A stretch of 64,000 bases of DNA from Cumulibacter manganitolerans (GCF_009602465.1 NZ_WBKP01000008.1:41493-105492); one strand, 5' to 3'. Numbered from the stretch's first letter, positions 20,261-28,311 are shown. Translations and numbers: made by a program. Notes: generated by a model from the sequence alone, not told the origin.

Positions 20261-20824
20261 TTACTGGCCGAGCATCTTCTTCATCTGCGCGATCTCCTTC
20301 TCCTGGCCGCCGATGATGTCGTCGGCCATGGACAGCGCGGCGGGGTACTGGCCGCCCGACTTCTGCGCCTTCGCCATGTCGATCGCGCCCTCGTGGTGCT
20401 CGATCATCATCTCCAGCCACAGCTGCTCGAAAGCGGGGCCGGCGGCGGCGTCCAGCTGGCCCATCTGCTCGTCGGTCATCATCCCGCCCATGCCGGCGTG
20501 GCCCGCGTGGTCGCCCATCGCCGATCCGGACGACGGGACGTTCTCGTCCCAGGCCTTCAGCCAGCCGGTCATCTTGTCGATCTCGGGCTGCTGGGCGGTC
20601 TTGATGTTCTTCGCCAGCTGCGCGAGCTCGGTGCCGGCTCCGCGGTCCTCGACCATCTCGGCCATCTCGACCGCCTGCTGGTGGTGCGGGATCATCATCA
20701 CCGCGAACATGACGTCCTGCTGGTTGTGGTCGCCGCTGCGTGACGCGGAGCTGTCGGCCGAGCCGCAGGCCGCGGTGGCGAGCAGGGCGATGAGGGCGGC
20801 CACGGCCGCCAGGTACTTCTTCAT
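20261..20824 (-). CDS. DUF305 lipoprotein
   Basis: Secreted lipoprotein of 187 residues. The signal peptide is MKKYLAAVAALIALLATAAC with the lipobox Cys near residue 20. The DUF305 ferritin-like fold has two duplicated motifs, MFAVMMIPHHQQAVEMAEM and LEMMIEHHEGAIDMA, each with paired His, and a Met/His-rich stretch (HAGHAGMGGMM) between. The His/Met content suggests metal (often copper) binding outside the membrane, but this is an inference. ATG 20824 has AGGAGAG upstream. It sits 52 bp behind a His-containing membrane protein, which may work with it. Confidence 0.9.
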   Translation of the reverse strand: MKKYLAAVAALIALLATAACGSADSSASRSGDHNQQDVMFAVMMIPHHQQAVEMAEMVEDRGAGTELAQLAKNIKTAQQPEIDKMTGWLKAWDENVPSSGSAMGDHAGHAGMGGMMTDEQMGQLDAAAGPAFEQLWLEMMIEHHEGAIDMAKAQKSGGQYPAALSMADDIIGGQEKEIAQMKKMLGQ

Positions 20825-20876
20825 GGGGTTCTCTCCTGAGTGTGTGCGTGCCGAACGGGTGCGAGTCACGCACCGC

Positions 20877-21323
20877 TCAGGTCAGGCTCACGCTCAGGCG
20901 GGTCAGCAGGTCGGCGCCGTACGGCGGAGGGCGCGCGGACGGCGAGCCGCGGAGGCGGCAAGCGCCGCGGCGCGCGTCGAACCACGCCGGTGTCGCGATG
21001 AGCAGCCACGCCGTCGCCCAGCAGACCAGCGCGACGAGGATCGCGAGGCACAGATGCAGCAGGTGGGCGCCATGATCGTGGTCCTGCGGCATCCCCGACG
21101 CGTCGGTCGCCGCCGGACCCGGGGCCGGTAGCGCCGCGGCGGCCGCTGCATGAGGCGAGGGGTGCGCCGCTGCAGGATGCGACGGGTCCGCCGCCGCGGC
21201 AGACGACGGGTGCGCCGCCGCGGGAGACGCGAACACCGGCCCGTGCATCGAGAACAGGGCGAGCGCGGCCGCGACCAGCAGCAGCCGCAGCAGAGACCTG
21301 CGCTCGGAGCTCACGTTGCCCAT
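20877..21323 (-). CDS. Small secreted/membrane protein, DUF6153-like
   Basis: A 148-residue protein of unknown function. It has an N-terminal hydrophobic segment (LLLVAAALALFSMHGPVFA), an Ala/Pro/His-rich stretch, and a His-rich motif HDHGAHLLHLCLA at the start of a second TM segment that continues as VALVCWATAWLLIA. The same His-rich motif and topology are seen in DUF6153-type proteins that accompany DUF305 lipoproteins. ATG 21323 is the start. A metal-related role with the downstream DUF305 gene is plausible but unproven. Confidence 0.65.
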   Translation of the reverse strand: MGNVSSERRSLLRLLLVAAALALFSMHGPVFASPAAAHPSSAAAADPSHPAAAHPSPHAAAAAALPAPGPAATDASGMPQDHDHGAHLLHLCLAILVALVCWATAWLLIATPAWFDARRGACRLRGSPSARPPPYGADLLTRLSVSLT

Positions 21324-21355
21324 GCTACGAGCGCTGCGCGGACGGCGCCCGAGGG

Positions 21356-22930
21356 CTAGCCGCGAGAGCGCAGGTCCTTGCGGAGGATCTTGCCGGATGA
21401 CGACTTGGGCACCTCGTCGACGAACTCGACGTGCCTGATCTTCTTGTGCGGCGCGACGATGCCGGCGATCCAGGTCTTGATCTCGTCCTCGGTGATGGTT
21501 GCGCCCGGGCGCCGTACGACGAACGCCTTGGGCGCCTCGCCGCCTTCCTCGTCGGGCACGCCGATGACGGCGCTGTCGGTGATGTCGTCGTGGGTCAGCA
21601 GCACGGCCTCGAGCTCGGCCGGCGCGACCTGGTAGCCCTTGTACTTGATGAGCTCCTTGAGCCGGTCGGTGATCACGTAGACGCCGTTCTGGGGGTCGTA
21701 CGACGCGATGTCGCCGGTGCGCAGCCACCCGCCGTCCACGATGGTCTCGGCGGTGGCGGCCTCGTTGTTCAAGTAGCCGACCATCACGTTCGGGCCCTTG
21801 ATCCACAGCTCGCCCTCGGCGCCCTGCTCGGCGTCCTTGCCGGTCTCGACGTCCACGAGGCGGCACTGGATGTTGGGCAGCGAGACGCCCACTGAGCCGC
21901 GCGGCAGCTCGCCGGCGAGCGCGTCGGGCACGGTGTGCGAGACCGGCGACAGCTCGGTCATGCCGAAGCCCTGCATGACCGGCACACCGAGCCGCGCCTC
22001 GACGGCGAGCGCGAGCGCCTCATCCAGCGGTGCGGCACCGGAGGTGATCGACCGCAGCGACGACAGGTCGTAGCGATCGACGACCGGGTGCTTGGCCAGC
22101 GCCACCAGGATCGGCGGGGCGACGTACACCTTCGTGACCTTGTGGTCCTGGATCGCCTGCAGGAAGCCCTCGAGGTCGAAGCGTGGCATCGTCACGACCT
22201 CGGCGCCCTGGGCCAGCGTGAGGTTCATCAGGACGGTCAGGCCGTAGATGTGGAAGAACGGCAGCACCGCGAGCACGACGGCGTCCTCGCCCATGGCGCT
22301 CATCATCACCTCGCACTGCGCCACGTTCGCGACGAGGTTCTCGTGCGTCAGCATGACGCCCTTCGGCAGCCCGGTCGTGCCCGAGGAGTACGGCAGGACG
22401 GCGAGATCGACCGAGGGGTCGATCTCCACGGTGGGCAGCGGAGCGGTGCTGCTGAGGATCGTCTGCAGGTCCGGATAGTCCTCCGCGCCGTCCAGCACGA
22501 CGATGCGGTCCACCGGCTGCAGCGCGTGGGCGGCCTTGGCGCGGTCCAGGAACGCGGCGATCGTGACGATCGCCCGGGCGCCGGAGTCCTTCAGCTGGTG
22601 GGCGATCTCCTCGGGCGTGTACAGCGAGTTGGCGGTGGTCGCGACGCAGCCGGCCATCGTGACGCCGTGGAACAGCACCGGGTACCAGATCGTGTTGGGC
22701 GCCCACAGCATCACGCGGTCACCCTTGACGAAGCCCTCTTCGGCCAGCCACGCGGCGACGCGCTCGGCGTGCGCCTTGAGCTGGCCGTAGGTCAGCTTGT
22801 CGCCCGACGTCGCATCGACGAGCGCCACCTTGTCCGGAATCGAGGCCGCCTTGCGAAGCGCCATCTCGGCGACGGTGCAGTAGGGAATCTCGATGTCCGG
22901 GTAGGTCGACTTGTACACCACGGTGAGCAC
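21356..22930 (-). CDS. AMP-dependent acyl-CoA ligase (4-coumarate-CoA ligase type)
   Basis: A 524-residue adenylate-forming ligase. The P-loop YSSGTTGLPKGVMLTHEN is near residue 180, the adenylation motif MQGFGMTELSPVSH near 320, then GWLRTGDIASYD, the hinge VITDRLKELIKYKGYQV, and the catalytic Lys in SSGKILRKDL at the C-terminus. These match the 4CL/fatty-acyl ligase branch. The acyl substrate cannot be read by eye. The start may be GTG 22930 or a GTG near 22918, which has GAGG 8 nt upstream. It is followed by no obvious operon partner. Confidence 0.92.
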   Translation of the reverse strand: MLTVVYKSTYPDIEIPYCTVAEMALRKAASIPDKVALVDATSGDKLTYGQLKAHAERVAAWLAEEGFVKGDRVMLWAPNTIWYPVLFHGVTMAGCVATTANSLYTPEEIAHQLKDSGARAIVTIAAFLDRAKAAHALQPVDRIVVLDGAEDYPDLQTILSSTAPLPTVEIDPSVDLAVLPYSSGTTGLPKGVMLTHENLVANVAQCEVMMSAMGEDAVVLAVLPFFHIYGLTVLMNLTLAQGAEVVTMPRFDLEGFLQAIQDHKVTKVYVAPPILVALAKHPVVDRYDLSSLRSITSGAAPLDEALALAVEARLGVPVMQGFGMTELSPVSHTVPDALAGELPRGSVGVSLPNIQCRLVDVETGKDAEQGAEGELWIKGPNVMVGYLNNEAATAETIVDGGWLRTGDIASYDPQNGVYVITDRLKELIKYKGYQVAPAELEAVLLTHDDITDSAVIGVPDEEGGEAPKAFVVRRPGATITEDEIKTWIAGIVAPHKKIRHVEFVDEVPKSSSGKILRKDLRSRG

Positions 22931-23002
22931 CTCGATCGATCGGGAAAAGTGCCCTCGATGTTAGGTGGCCGGAGATCCGGCGGGGTCGGTGCCCCCGCGA
23001 CC

Positions 23003-23416
23003 CTACGACCAGAGCACCGCCTGGGTGCAGCGGAACAGCGCGAGCTTGCGCCCGGTGTCGACGTGCGTGACCACGGCGTCCCACACCTGCGTGGTGCGCC
23101 CGGCATGGATGGCGGTCGCGACCACCTCGACGGTCCCCTCGCGGGCGGTGGAGAGGTGGTTGCTCTTCAGCTCGATGGTGGTGAAGCCCGTCGCGCCGTC
23201 GGGCAGGACGCCGCGGGCGCCCATGCCGCAGGCCGTGTCGGCGAGCGTCACGACGGACCCGGCGTGCAGGTAGCCGTTGGGTGCGAGGTGGTGCGGCTCG
23301 ATCGTGAAATGGGCGACGGCGCGGCCCTTGGTGCTCTCGGTCGCCTGGTAGCCGATGTGGCCGGGGAAGCGGCCCTGCGACTTGGCGTTGAACTCTGCGG
23401 CGGACATGACTGGCAT
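23003..23416 (-). CDS. PaaI-family hotdog thioesterase
   Basis: Hotdog-fold acyl-CoA thioesterase of about 137 residues. The family core NGYLHAGSVVTLADTACGMG (residues about 48-67) contains the His and Asp around the active site. GFTTIELKSNHL and TQVWDAVVTHVDTGRKLALF complete the fold. ATG 23416 is used; ATG 23407 (MSAAEF) is equally possible. It lies 72 bp upstream of the acyl-CoA ligase on the same strand and may be cotranscribed, so hydrolysis of a CoA ester made or used by that ligase is a reasonable guess. Confidence 0.88.
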   Translation of the reverse strand: MPVMSAAEFNAKSQGRFPGHIGYQATESTKGRAVAHFTIEPHHLAPNGYLHAGSVVTLADTACGMGARGVLPDGATGFTTIELKSNHLSTAREGTVEVVATAIHAGRTTQVWDAVVTHVDTGRKLALFRCTQAVLWS

Positions 23417-23636
23417 GCCGGTCAGGCTATGCAACGGGGTGAACGCCGGATCCGCCGGGCGAGCATTCGGGCGACCGCGGAGCCGATCGGTCGTCCGATG
23501 CGTCGGTTCATCCCGAGAGGCCGCCGCGCGCTACCCGGCTTCTCAACCTCCTCAAAGGCTAGGATGACCTGCGTTAAGCCCGGCTCGGCGCCTTCAGGGA
23601 CCGGGCGAGACCCCACAACGAAAGAAGACCTCACGC

Positions 23637-23944
23637 ATGCGTATGAAGAAGCTCGCCGCCGCTGTGCTGTGCTGCGCCCCCGCCTCGCGTTGACCGGATG
23701 CAGCAAGCCCAGCGAGTCCGAGGTGCATGATGCCGTGGTGAAGATCATGACCAAGCAGGGGGCGACGACGGAGCAGGCTCAGGCCTACGCCGACTGCGCC
23801 GCGCCGGAGATGGTCGACAAGATCTCGCGCACCGGCCTGAACAACCTGGTCGACGACGGCAAGGACGCCAAGGGCAGCGACGACGACGTCGACGAGATGA
23901 AAGCCATCGACAAGAAGTGCACCGACGAGGTCCTCGGCAAGTAG
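23637..23944 (+). pseudogene. Small lipoprotein gene with a one-base frameshift in its signal peptide
   Basis: ATG 23637, with AAAGAAG upstream, starts a signal peptide MRMKKLAAAVLCCAPA that runs into a stop after Ser-Arg. The next frame carries ALTGCSKPSESEV, a lipobox and a mature protein of about 83 residues rich in acidic residues with three further Cys. Adding one C near 23684 joins both parts into a normal lipoprotein of about 102 residues. The mature part keeps clean codon use, so this is either a recent mutation or a sequencing error. The function is unknown. Confidence 0.75.
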
Positions 23945-23978
23945 CCGATCGGGCGGGGATCCGCTGCCCGGCACCACT

Positions 23979-24025
23979 CGAACGCGACGATGCCCCGCGG
24001 TTGCCGCGGGGCATCGTCGCGTTCG
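23979..24025 (+). terminator. Strong hairpin terminator
   Basis: A perfect 22-bp stem, with arms at 23979-24000 and 24004-24025 and a TTG loop. The core is GATGCCCCGCGG / CCGCGGGGCATC. It lies 34 bp after the lipoprotein stop and before tRNA-Ser(TGA). It could also work in the opposite direction. No T-tract. Confidence 0.8.
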
Positions 24026-24076
24026 GGACCGGTGCGGCGGCGCTGCCGTCGCGTGCGAAACTGGAGCGGCACGCCT

Positions 24077-24164
24077 GGAGGGTTCGCATAGTGGCCGAGT
24101 GCACGCGCCTTGAAAGCGCGCAGGGGGAGACTCCTCAAGGGTTCAAATCCCTTACCCTCCGCCA
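24077..24164 (+). tRNA. tRNA-Ser (anticodon TGA)
   Basis: Acceptor arms GGAGGGT (24077-24083) and ACCCTCC (24154-24160) pair, with discriminator G and an encoded CCA (24162-24164). The anticodon stem CGCGC/GCGCG encloses CTTGAAA, giving anticodon TGA for UCA-type codons. A long variable arm (about 24119-24138) and the T-arm GGGTTCAAATCCC are present, as expected for tRNA-Ser. A nested palindromic element begins 7 bp downstream. Confidence 0.96.
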
Positions 24165-24170
24165 CCACGC

Positions 24171-24229
24171 ATCTGCGGTGGATCAGTGCACGCTATCGGC
24201 GCGATAGCGTGCACGCATCCACCGCAGAT
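24171..24229. repeat. Nested palindromic intergenic element, copy 3
   Basis: Perfect 13-bp outer arms ATCTGCGGTGGAT (24171-24183) and ATCCACCGCAGAT (24217-24229), a 3x3 internal loop CAG/CGC, then perfect 12-bp inner arms TGCACGCTATCG and CGATAGCGTGCA with loop GCG. It is the most complete copy. It lies between tRNA-Ser(TGA) and the CPBP gene. Confidence 0.93.
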
Positions 24230-24247
24230 TCGCGTGAAGGAGCCGAC

Positions 24248-24988
24248 TTGGACGTGCGGGGCTACCGGCGTGAGGTCTGGTTGGTGCTCGGCCTCTCCCT
24301 CGGCCAGTCGGCCGTCTACTCGATCGTCAGCATCGTCGCCAAGCTGACCGAGTCGACGCCGCTGTCCCAGCAGACGACCACGCTGAACGAGTCCCGGTCC
24401 GTGCGCCCGTTGCTCGACCTCACCTACCAGCTGCTGGGCATCGGGTTCGCGCTCGTCCCGGTCGCGCTCGCGCTCTATCTCCTCTCCCGCGACGGCGGCG
24501 CGGTACCGGCGCGCGAGCGTCTGGGCCTCGACGTCCCCGACGGACGGCGCGCCGCCGCGGACGCCGGATGGGGCGCGGCGCTCGCGGCGCTGATCGGGAT
24601 CCCGGGTCTCGGCTTCTACTTCCTCGCCCAGCACCTCGGGGTCAACACGACCGTCGCGCCGAGCGGGCTGTCGGCGTACTGGTGGACCGTCCCGGTGCTC
24701 GTGCTCAGCGCGCTGCAGAATGCCGTGCTCGAGGAGGTCGTCGTGGTCGGGTTCCTGATGACCCGGCTGCGGCAGGTCGGCTGGCCCCTCGGGTGGGTGA
24801 TCGCGGCCTCCGCGCTGCTGCGCGGGTCGTACCACCTGTACCAGGGATTCGGTGGGTTCCTCGGCAACTGCGTCATGGGTGCGGTGTTCGCCTGGTGGTT
24901 CCACAAGCGCGGCAGGGTGCTGCCGCTCGTGGCGGCCCACTGGCTGCTCGACATCTGCGCATTCGTGGGATACCAGCTGCTCCGCTGA
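24248..24988 (+). CDS. CPBP-family intramembrane protein (CAAX protease-like)
   Basis: A multi-pass membrane protein of 246 residues with about seven hydrophobic segments. The CPBP/Abi signature is seen as LEEVVVVGFLMTRL near residues 161-174 and SALLRGSYHLYQG near 188-200, with a third His in AAHWLLDI near the C-terminus. The usual EExxxR reads EEVVVV here, so the Arg is absent, as in some actinobacterial relatives. TTG 24248 is chosen because GAAGGAG lies 5 nt upstream. It may process membrane or prenylated peptides, but the substrate is unknown. Confidence 0.85.
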   Translation: MDVRGYRREVWLVLGLSLGQSAVYSIVSIVAKLTESTPLSQQTTTLNESRSVRPLLDLTYQLLGIGFALVPVALALYLLSRDGGAVPARERLGLDVPDGRRAAADAGWGAALAALIGIPGLGFYFLAQHLGVNTTVAPSGLSAYWWTVPVLVLSALQNAVLEEVVVVGFLMTRLRQVGWPLGWVIAASALLRGSYHLYQGFGGFLGNCVMGAVFAWWFHKRGRVLPLVAAHWLLDICAFVGYQLLR

Positions 24989-25074
24989 GCCGCCCGACCC
25001 CGCCGGTCCGCTTTGCGACCCTCGACCGGCGCACTGTACTCTTGAGCGTCGCGGACGTCCTCGGATGTCGGCGT

Positions 25075-25164
25075 GGAGGATTCGCCTAGTCCGGTCTATG
25101 GCGCCGCACTGCTAATGCGGTTGGGGCTACTCGTCCCTCGCGGGTTCAAATCCCGCATCCTCCG
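25075..25164 (+). tRNA. tRNA-Ser (anticodon GCT)
   Basis: Acceptor arms GGAGGAT (25075-25081) and ATCCTCC (25157-25163) with discriminator G. The anticodon stem CCGCA/TGCGG encloses CTGCTAA, giving anticodon GCT for AGC/AGU codons. A long variable arm and the T-arm CGGGTTCAAATCCCG are present. CCA is not encoded. Confidence 0.95.
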
Positions 25165-25257
25165 CCGCAGTTGCCTGTGTGCACTTCGCCACCACCGGCT
25201 CGGTGGGTGCGCCGAGTGTGTCATACTGGGTAACGCACTTCGCGAGAAATCGCGGAT

Positions 25258-25331
<74 letters not shown>

Positions 25332-25337
25332 CAGCGA

Positions 25338-25374
25338 CAGAAGGGCCTCGTGACTCGGTCACGAGGCCCTTCTG
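25338..25374 (+). terminator. Hairpin terminator after tRNA-Arg
   Basis: CAGAAGGGCCTCGTGAC (25338-25354) and GTCACGAGGCCCTTCTG (25358-25374) form a perfect 17-bp stem with a TCG loop, 6 bp after tRNA-Arg. It may also serve the convergent aquaporin gene. Confidence 0.85.
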
Positions 25375-25396
25375 CTGTCTCGGGGAGGGTGCGGCG

Positions 25397-26224
25397 TCAG
25401 ACGACGCCGGGGCCCGGCTCCGGCCGGCCCGCGCGATCGGCGTGCCCGGCGACGAGGTCGTCCCGCGTCCCGGGGGTCCGGTCGAGCGGGTCGCCGTCGG
25501 GGCGGCCGTCGACGTTCAGCTCGCCCTCGTAGCCGACGGGATCCTGTCCGAAGACCAGGTTGTAGACCAGCGCCCCCACGACGCCGCCGATGGCGGGCGC
25601 CACCAGGAACAACCAGAGCTGGCCGAGGGACCCGCCGCCGGCGAGCACCGCGGATCCCAGGGAGCGGGCCGGGTTGACCGACGCCCCGTCGACCGGAATC
25701 CCGACGAGGTAGCAGACGGTCATGGTCACGCCGATCGCCAGACCGGCGAGCGCCGCCGTCCCGATCCGGTCGGTCGCGGCCAGCACCACGAACACCAGCA
25801 GGAAGGTCAACGCGACCTCGGTGCCGAACGCCGAGGACATGCTGAAGCCCTCGGGGCTGTGCGTGCCCCACCCGTTCGCGGCCAGACCGTCGGCCGCTCG
25901 GCTGTACGACGGGTTGCCCTGCGCGATCCCGAAGATCACCGCCGCGCCGGCGATCGCGCCGAGCAGCTGCGCGATCACGTACGCGACGGCGTCCAGCAGC
26001 GCGATCTTGCCGGTGACCAGCAGGCCGAGGGTCACGGCCGGGTTGACGTGGCAGCCGGAGATCGGGCCGATCGCGTAGACCAGGAAGATCAGCGTCAGCC
26101 CGAAGCCCAGCGCGACGCCGACGGGACCGACGTTGTGGCCGGCGAGCACCGCGGTGCCGACACCGCCGATCATCAGGACGGCGGTTCCGATGAACTCGGC
26201 GACGTAGCTGCGGACGGCGTTCAT
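25397..26224 (-). CDS. aqpZ: Aquaporin (MIP channel)
   Basis: A six-helix channel of 275 residues with both half-helix signatures: SGCHVNPAVTLG and GASVNPARSLG. The rest fits AqpZ, but by-eye alignment places Tyr and Ala where AqpZ has the selectivity-filter His and Thr (YLVGIPVDGASVNPARS), so strict water selectivity is doubtful. A C-terminal hydrophilic tail of about 45 residues extends beyond the usual end. ATG 26224 follows GAAAGGAT. It is divergent from no gene and follows the zinc metallopeptidase on the same strand by 25 bp. Confidence 0.92.
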   Translation of the reverse strand: MNAVRSYVAEFIGTAVLMIGGVGTAVLAGHNVGPVGVALGFGLTLIFLVYAIGPISGCHVNPAVTLGLLVTGKIALLDAVAYVIAQLLGAIAGAAVIFGIAQGNPSYSRAADGLAANGWGTHSPEGFSMSSAFGTEVALTFLLVFVVLAATDRIGTAALAGLAIGVTMTVCYLVGIPVDGASVNPARSLGSAVLAGGGSLGQLWLFLVAPAIGGVVGALVYNLVFGQDPVGYEGELNVDGRPDGDPLDRTPGTRDDLVAGHADRAGRPEPGPGVV

Positions 26225-26249
26225 GGCGATCCTTTCGGATGGAGAGTGG

Positions 26250-27227
26250 CTAGATGCCGCCGGAGAAGGTGTCGCACTGGCCGAGCTCGCCGGTGTCGAT
26301 GCCCTTCTTGAACCAGTTGTAGCGCTGCTTCGAGGTGCCGTGGGTGAACGATTCCGGATTGACCTGGCCCTGCGTCTGCTGCTGGATGTGGTCGTCGCCG
26401 ATCTTCGTCGCGGCGTCCAGCCCGGACTGGATGTCCTGGTCGCTGATCGACTTGATGATCTTCACGCCGGAGGAGTCCGTCGTCCCGGTGGCGTGGTTGG
26501 CCCAGACGCCGGCGAGGCAGTCGGCCATCAGCTCGATGCGGACGGCGCCCGAGCTCGGGCCGGACTGGTCCATCTGCTGACCCTGCTGCAGGATCCCGAG
26601 GATGTTCTGGATGTGGTGGCCGTACTCGTGCGCCACGACGTACGCCTGCACGAACTCCGTATTGGTCGCACCCAGCTGCTGCAGCTCGTTGGAGAAGAAC
26701 GACATGTCGATGTACGCCTTCTCGTCGTTCGGGCAGTAGAAGGGTCCGACCGCGGACGTCGCCTGCCCGCAGCCGGTCTGCGTGCCCTGGGTGTAGAGCT
26801 GGGTCACGGCGGTGCGGTACTGCACCTTCTGCGGCGTGGCCTGCGGCAGGTACTGCGTCCAGAACGCGTTGACGCTGTTGATGATCAGCGCGAGCCGGCA
26901 GTCGTCACGCTTGAGGAAGTTCGGGTCGGTGTTGCACGACTGGATGTCGGCTCCGGTGTCGCCCGCGCTGAGGTTCTGCGTGGACACGCCGTTGCCACCC
27001 TGGGGGTCGAACCCGCCGCCGGTGCCGCCGCTGCCGCTGGTGAAGAACTGGATCGCGAGGAAGATGATGATGCCGACGACGCCCAGGCAGCCCATGTTGC
27101 CCCCGGCGCCGGTCGGCAGCGGGATTCCGCCCGGCAGCCCGAAGCCGCCTCCGCCGCCTCCACCGCCGCGGCCGCGGGCGTCCTCGATCTGCGAGGTATC
27201 GACGCGGGCGTCGCTGTTGAATTCCAT
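26250..27227 (-). CDS. ypfJ: Neutral zinc metallopeptidase (YpfJ family)
   Basis: A 325-residue membrane-anchored protein. The N-terminal region is Gly-rich (GRGGGGGGGGFGLPGG), a TM helix follows (LGVVGIIIFLAIQFF), and the extracytoplasmic zincin domain has VAHEYGHHIQ near residues 200-210 with the downstream LMADCLAGVW that supplies the third ligand. The family's SYCPND-like block appears as FYCPNDEKAYID. The length matches YpfJ. Proteolysis has not been shown for most members. Confidence 0.9.
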   Translation of the reverse strand: MEFNSDARVDTSQIEDARGRGGGGGGGGFGLPGGIPLPTGAGGNMGCLGVVGIIIFLAIQFFTSGSGGTGGGFDPQGGNGVSTQNLSAGDTGADIQSCNTDPNFLKRDDCRLALIINSVNAFWTQYLPQATPQKVQYRTAVTQLYTQGTQTGCGQATSAVGPFYCPNDEKAYIDMSFFSNELQQLGATNTEFVQAYVVAHEYGHHIQNILGILQQGQQMDQSGPSSGAVRIELMADCLAGVWANHATGTTDSSGVKIIKSISDQDIQSGLDAATKIGDDHIQQQTQGQVNPESFTHGTSKQRYNWFKKGIDTGELGQCDTFSGGI

Positions 27228-27293
27228 GCTGCCTCACTTGTCGGTCGGCGTGCGGATCGCCGCGCGGCAGTGCGGCGGGTCGAACCTTGCGGT

Positions 27294-28268
27294 TCAGGCT
27301 AGTGCAGTGACCGCGCCGTCCTCATGCGAAACGATGAAACCGCCGGCGGCCCCGACCTCCCGCAGCCGCTGCCGCGCGCCGGGATCGCCGAGGGGGATCC
27401 TGACCGGGGTCGTGGACGCGGAGCCGTCGCGACGAGCCTGCCACTGCCGGCGGTGCTCGTAGCCGCGCGCGACCAGGTCGGCGACCGACCCGTCGCGGAC
27501 GGCGACGGTGGCCTGCTCGAGCTGATCGAGGAAGCTCTCGAGCACCTCGGTGAGCATCCGGCGGTTGCCGTTGAGCATCGCGGCGACCAGCTCGGGCCGG
27601 GTGCCCGCCACCCGCGTCGCGTCGCGGTAGGAACCTGCGGCCAGCGCGCCGGCCAGCCCGCGCGGCTCCACGTTTGCCGCGAGCACCTCGGCGAGCACGT
27701 GCGGCAGGTGGCTGATCCAGGCCGCGGCGTGGTCGTGCCATTCCGCGTCCGTGGGTACGACGCGGCCGCCCGCGCCGAGCGCGAGGCGGCAGACCTGCAC
27801 CCAGCGGTCCAGGTCGGTGTCGTCCTCCAGGGCGACCACCCAGGTCGCCTCGCGCAGCAGGTCGGCGCCGGCCGCGGCGAATCCCGACTCGGTGGTGCCG
27901 GCCATCGGGTGGGCGCCGACGTACCGGTCGGCAAGGCCCGCCGCGCGGGCCGCCTCCAGCACGGCGGACTTGACCGACACCACGTCGGTGATGGTGACCT
28001 GATCATCGGTCAGCAAGGCGAGCACCGGCATCAGCGCGACGGCGTCCTCGAGCGGGGTGGCGACCACGACGAGCGACCCGTCCGGGAGCGCGGCGAGCAT
28101 GCCCTCGAGCCCCGGGAACGGCCGGATGTCGTGCACGCCCGCCGCTTCCAGTGTCTCGGCCGAGGTGTCGTGCGCCCACACCTCGCTCCCGGCCGCGCGC
28201 AACCGCAGCGCCAGCGAGCCGCCGATGAGGCCGAGGCCGATGATCGCGACAGGGGGAGCGGTGGGCAT
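27294..28268 (-). CDS. tyrA: Prephenate dehydrogenase
   Basis: Oxidatively decarboxylates prephenate to 4-hydroxyphenylpyruvate in tyrosine synthesis. The Rossmann motif IIGLGLIGGSLALRL is at the N-terminus, and the TyrA signature GAHPMAGTTESGFAAA near residues 120-135 carries the catalytic His. A C-terminal tail of about 60 residues resembles the extra regulatory tail of actinobacterial TyrA. ATG 28268 is used; GTG 28274 is also in frame. It is divergent from tadA across a 43-bp gap. Together with pheA it covers both prephenate branches. Confidence 0.93.
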   Translation of the reverse strand: MPTAPPVAIIGLGLIGGSLALRLRAAGSEVWAHDTSAETLEAAGVHDIRPFPGLEGMLAALPDGSLVVVATPLEDAVALMPVLALLTDDQVTITDVVSVKSAVLEAARAAGLADRYVGAHPMAGTTESGFAAAGADLLREATWVVALEDDTDLDRWVQVCRLALGAGGRVVPTDAEWHDHAAAWISHLPHVLAEVLAANVEPRGLAGALAAGSYRDATRVAGTRPELVAAMLNGNRRMLTEVLESFLDQLEQATVAVRDGSVADLVARGYEHRRQWQARRDGSASTTPVRIPLGDPGARQRLREVGAAGGFIVSHEDGAVTALA

Positions 28269-28299
28269 GCGCACAGCCTATCCAGCGGCCGTCCGACCG

Positions 28300-28305
28300 T
28301 AGGCT
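28300..28305 (+). promoter_or_regulatory. Candidate -10 box, leaderless tadA
   Basis: TAGGCT is followed by 6 nt (GGTCGC) and then the ATG of tadA. There is no space for a ribosome site. Confidence 0.55.
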
Positions 28306-28311
28306 GGTCGC

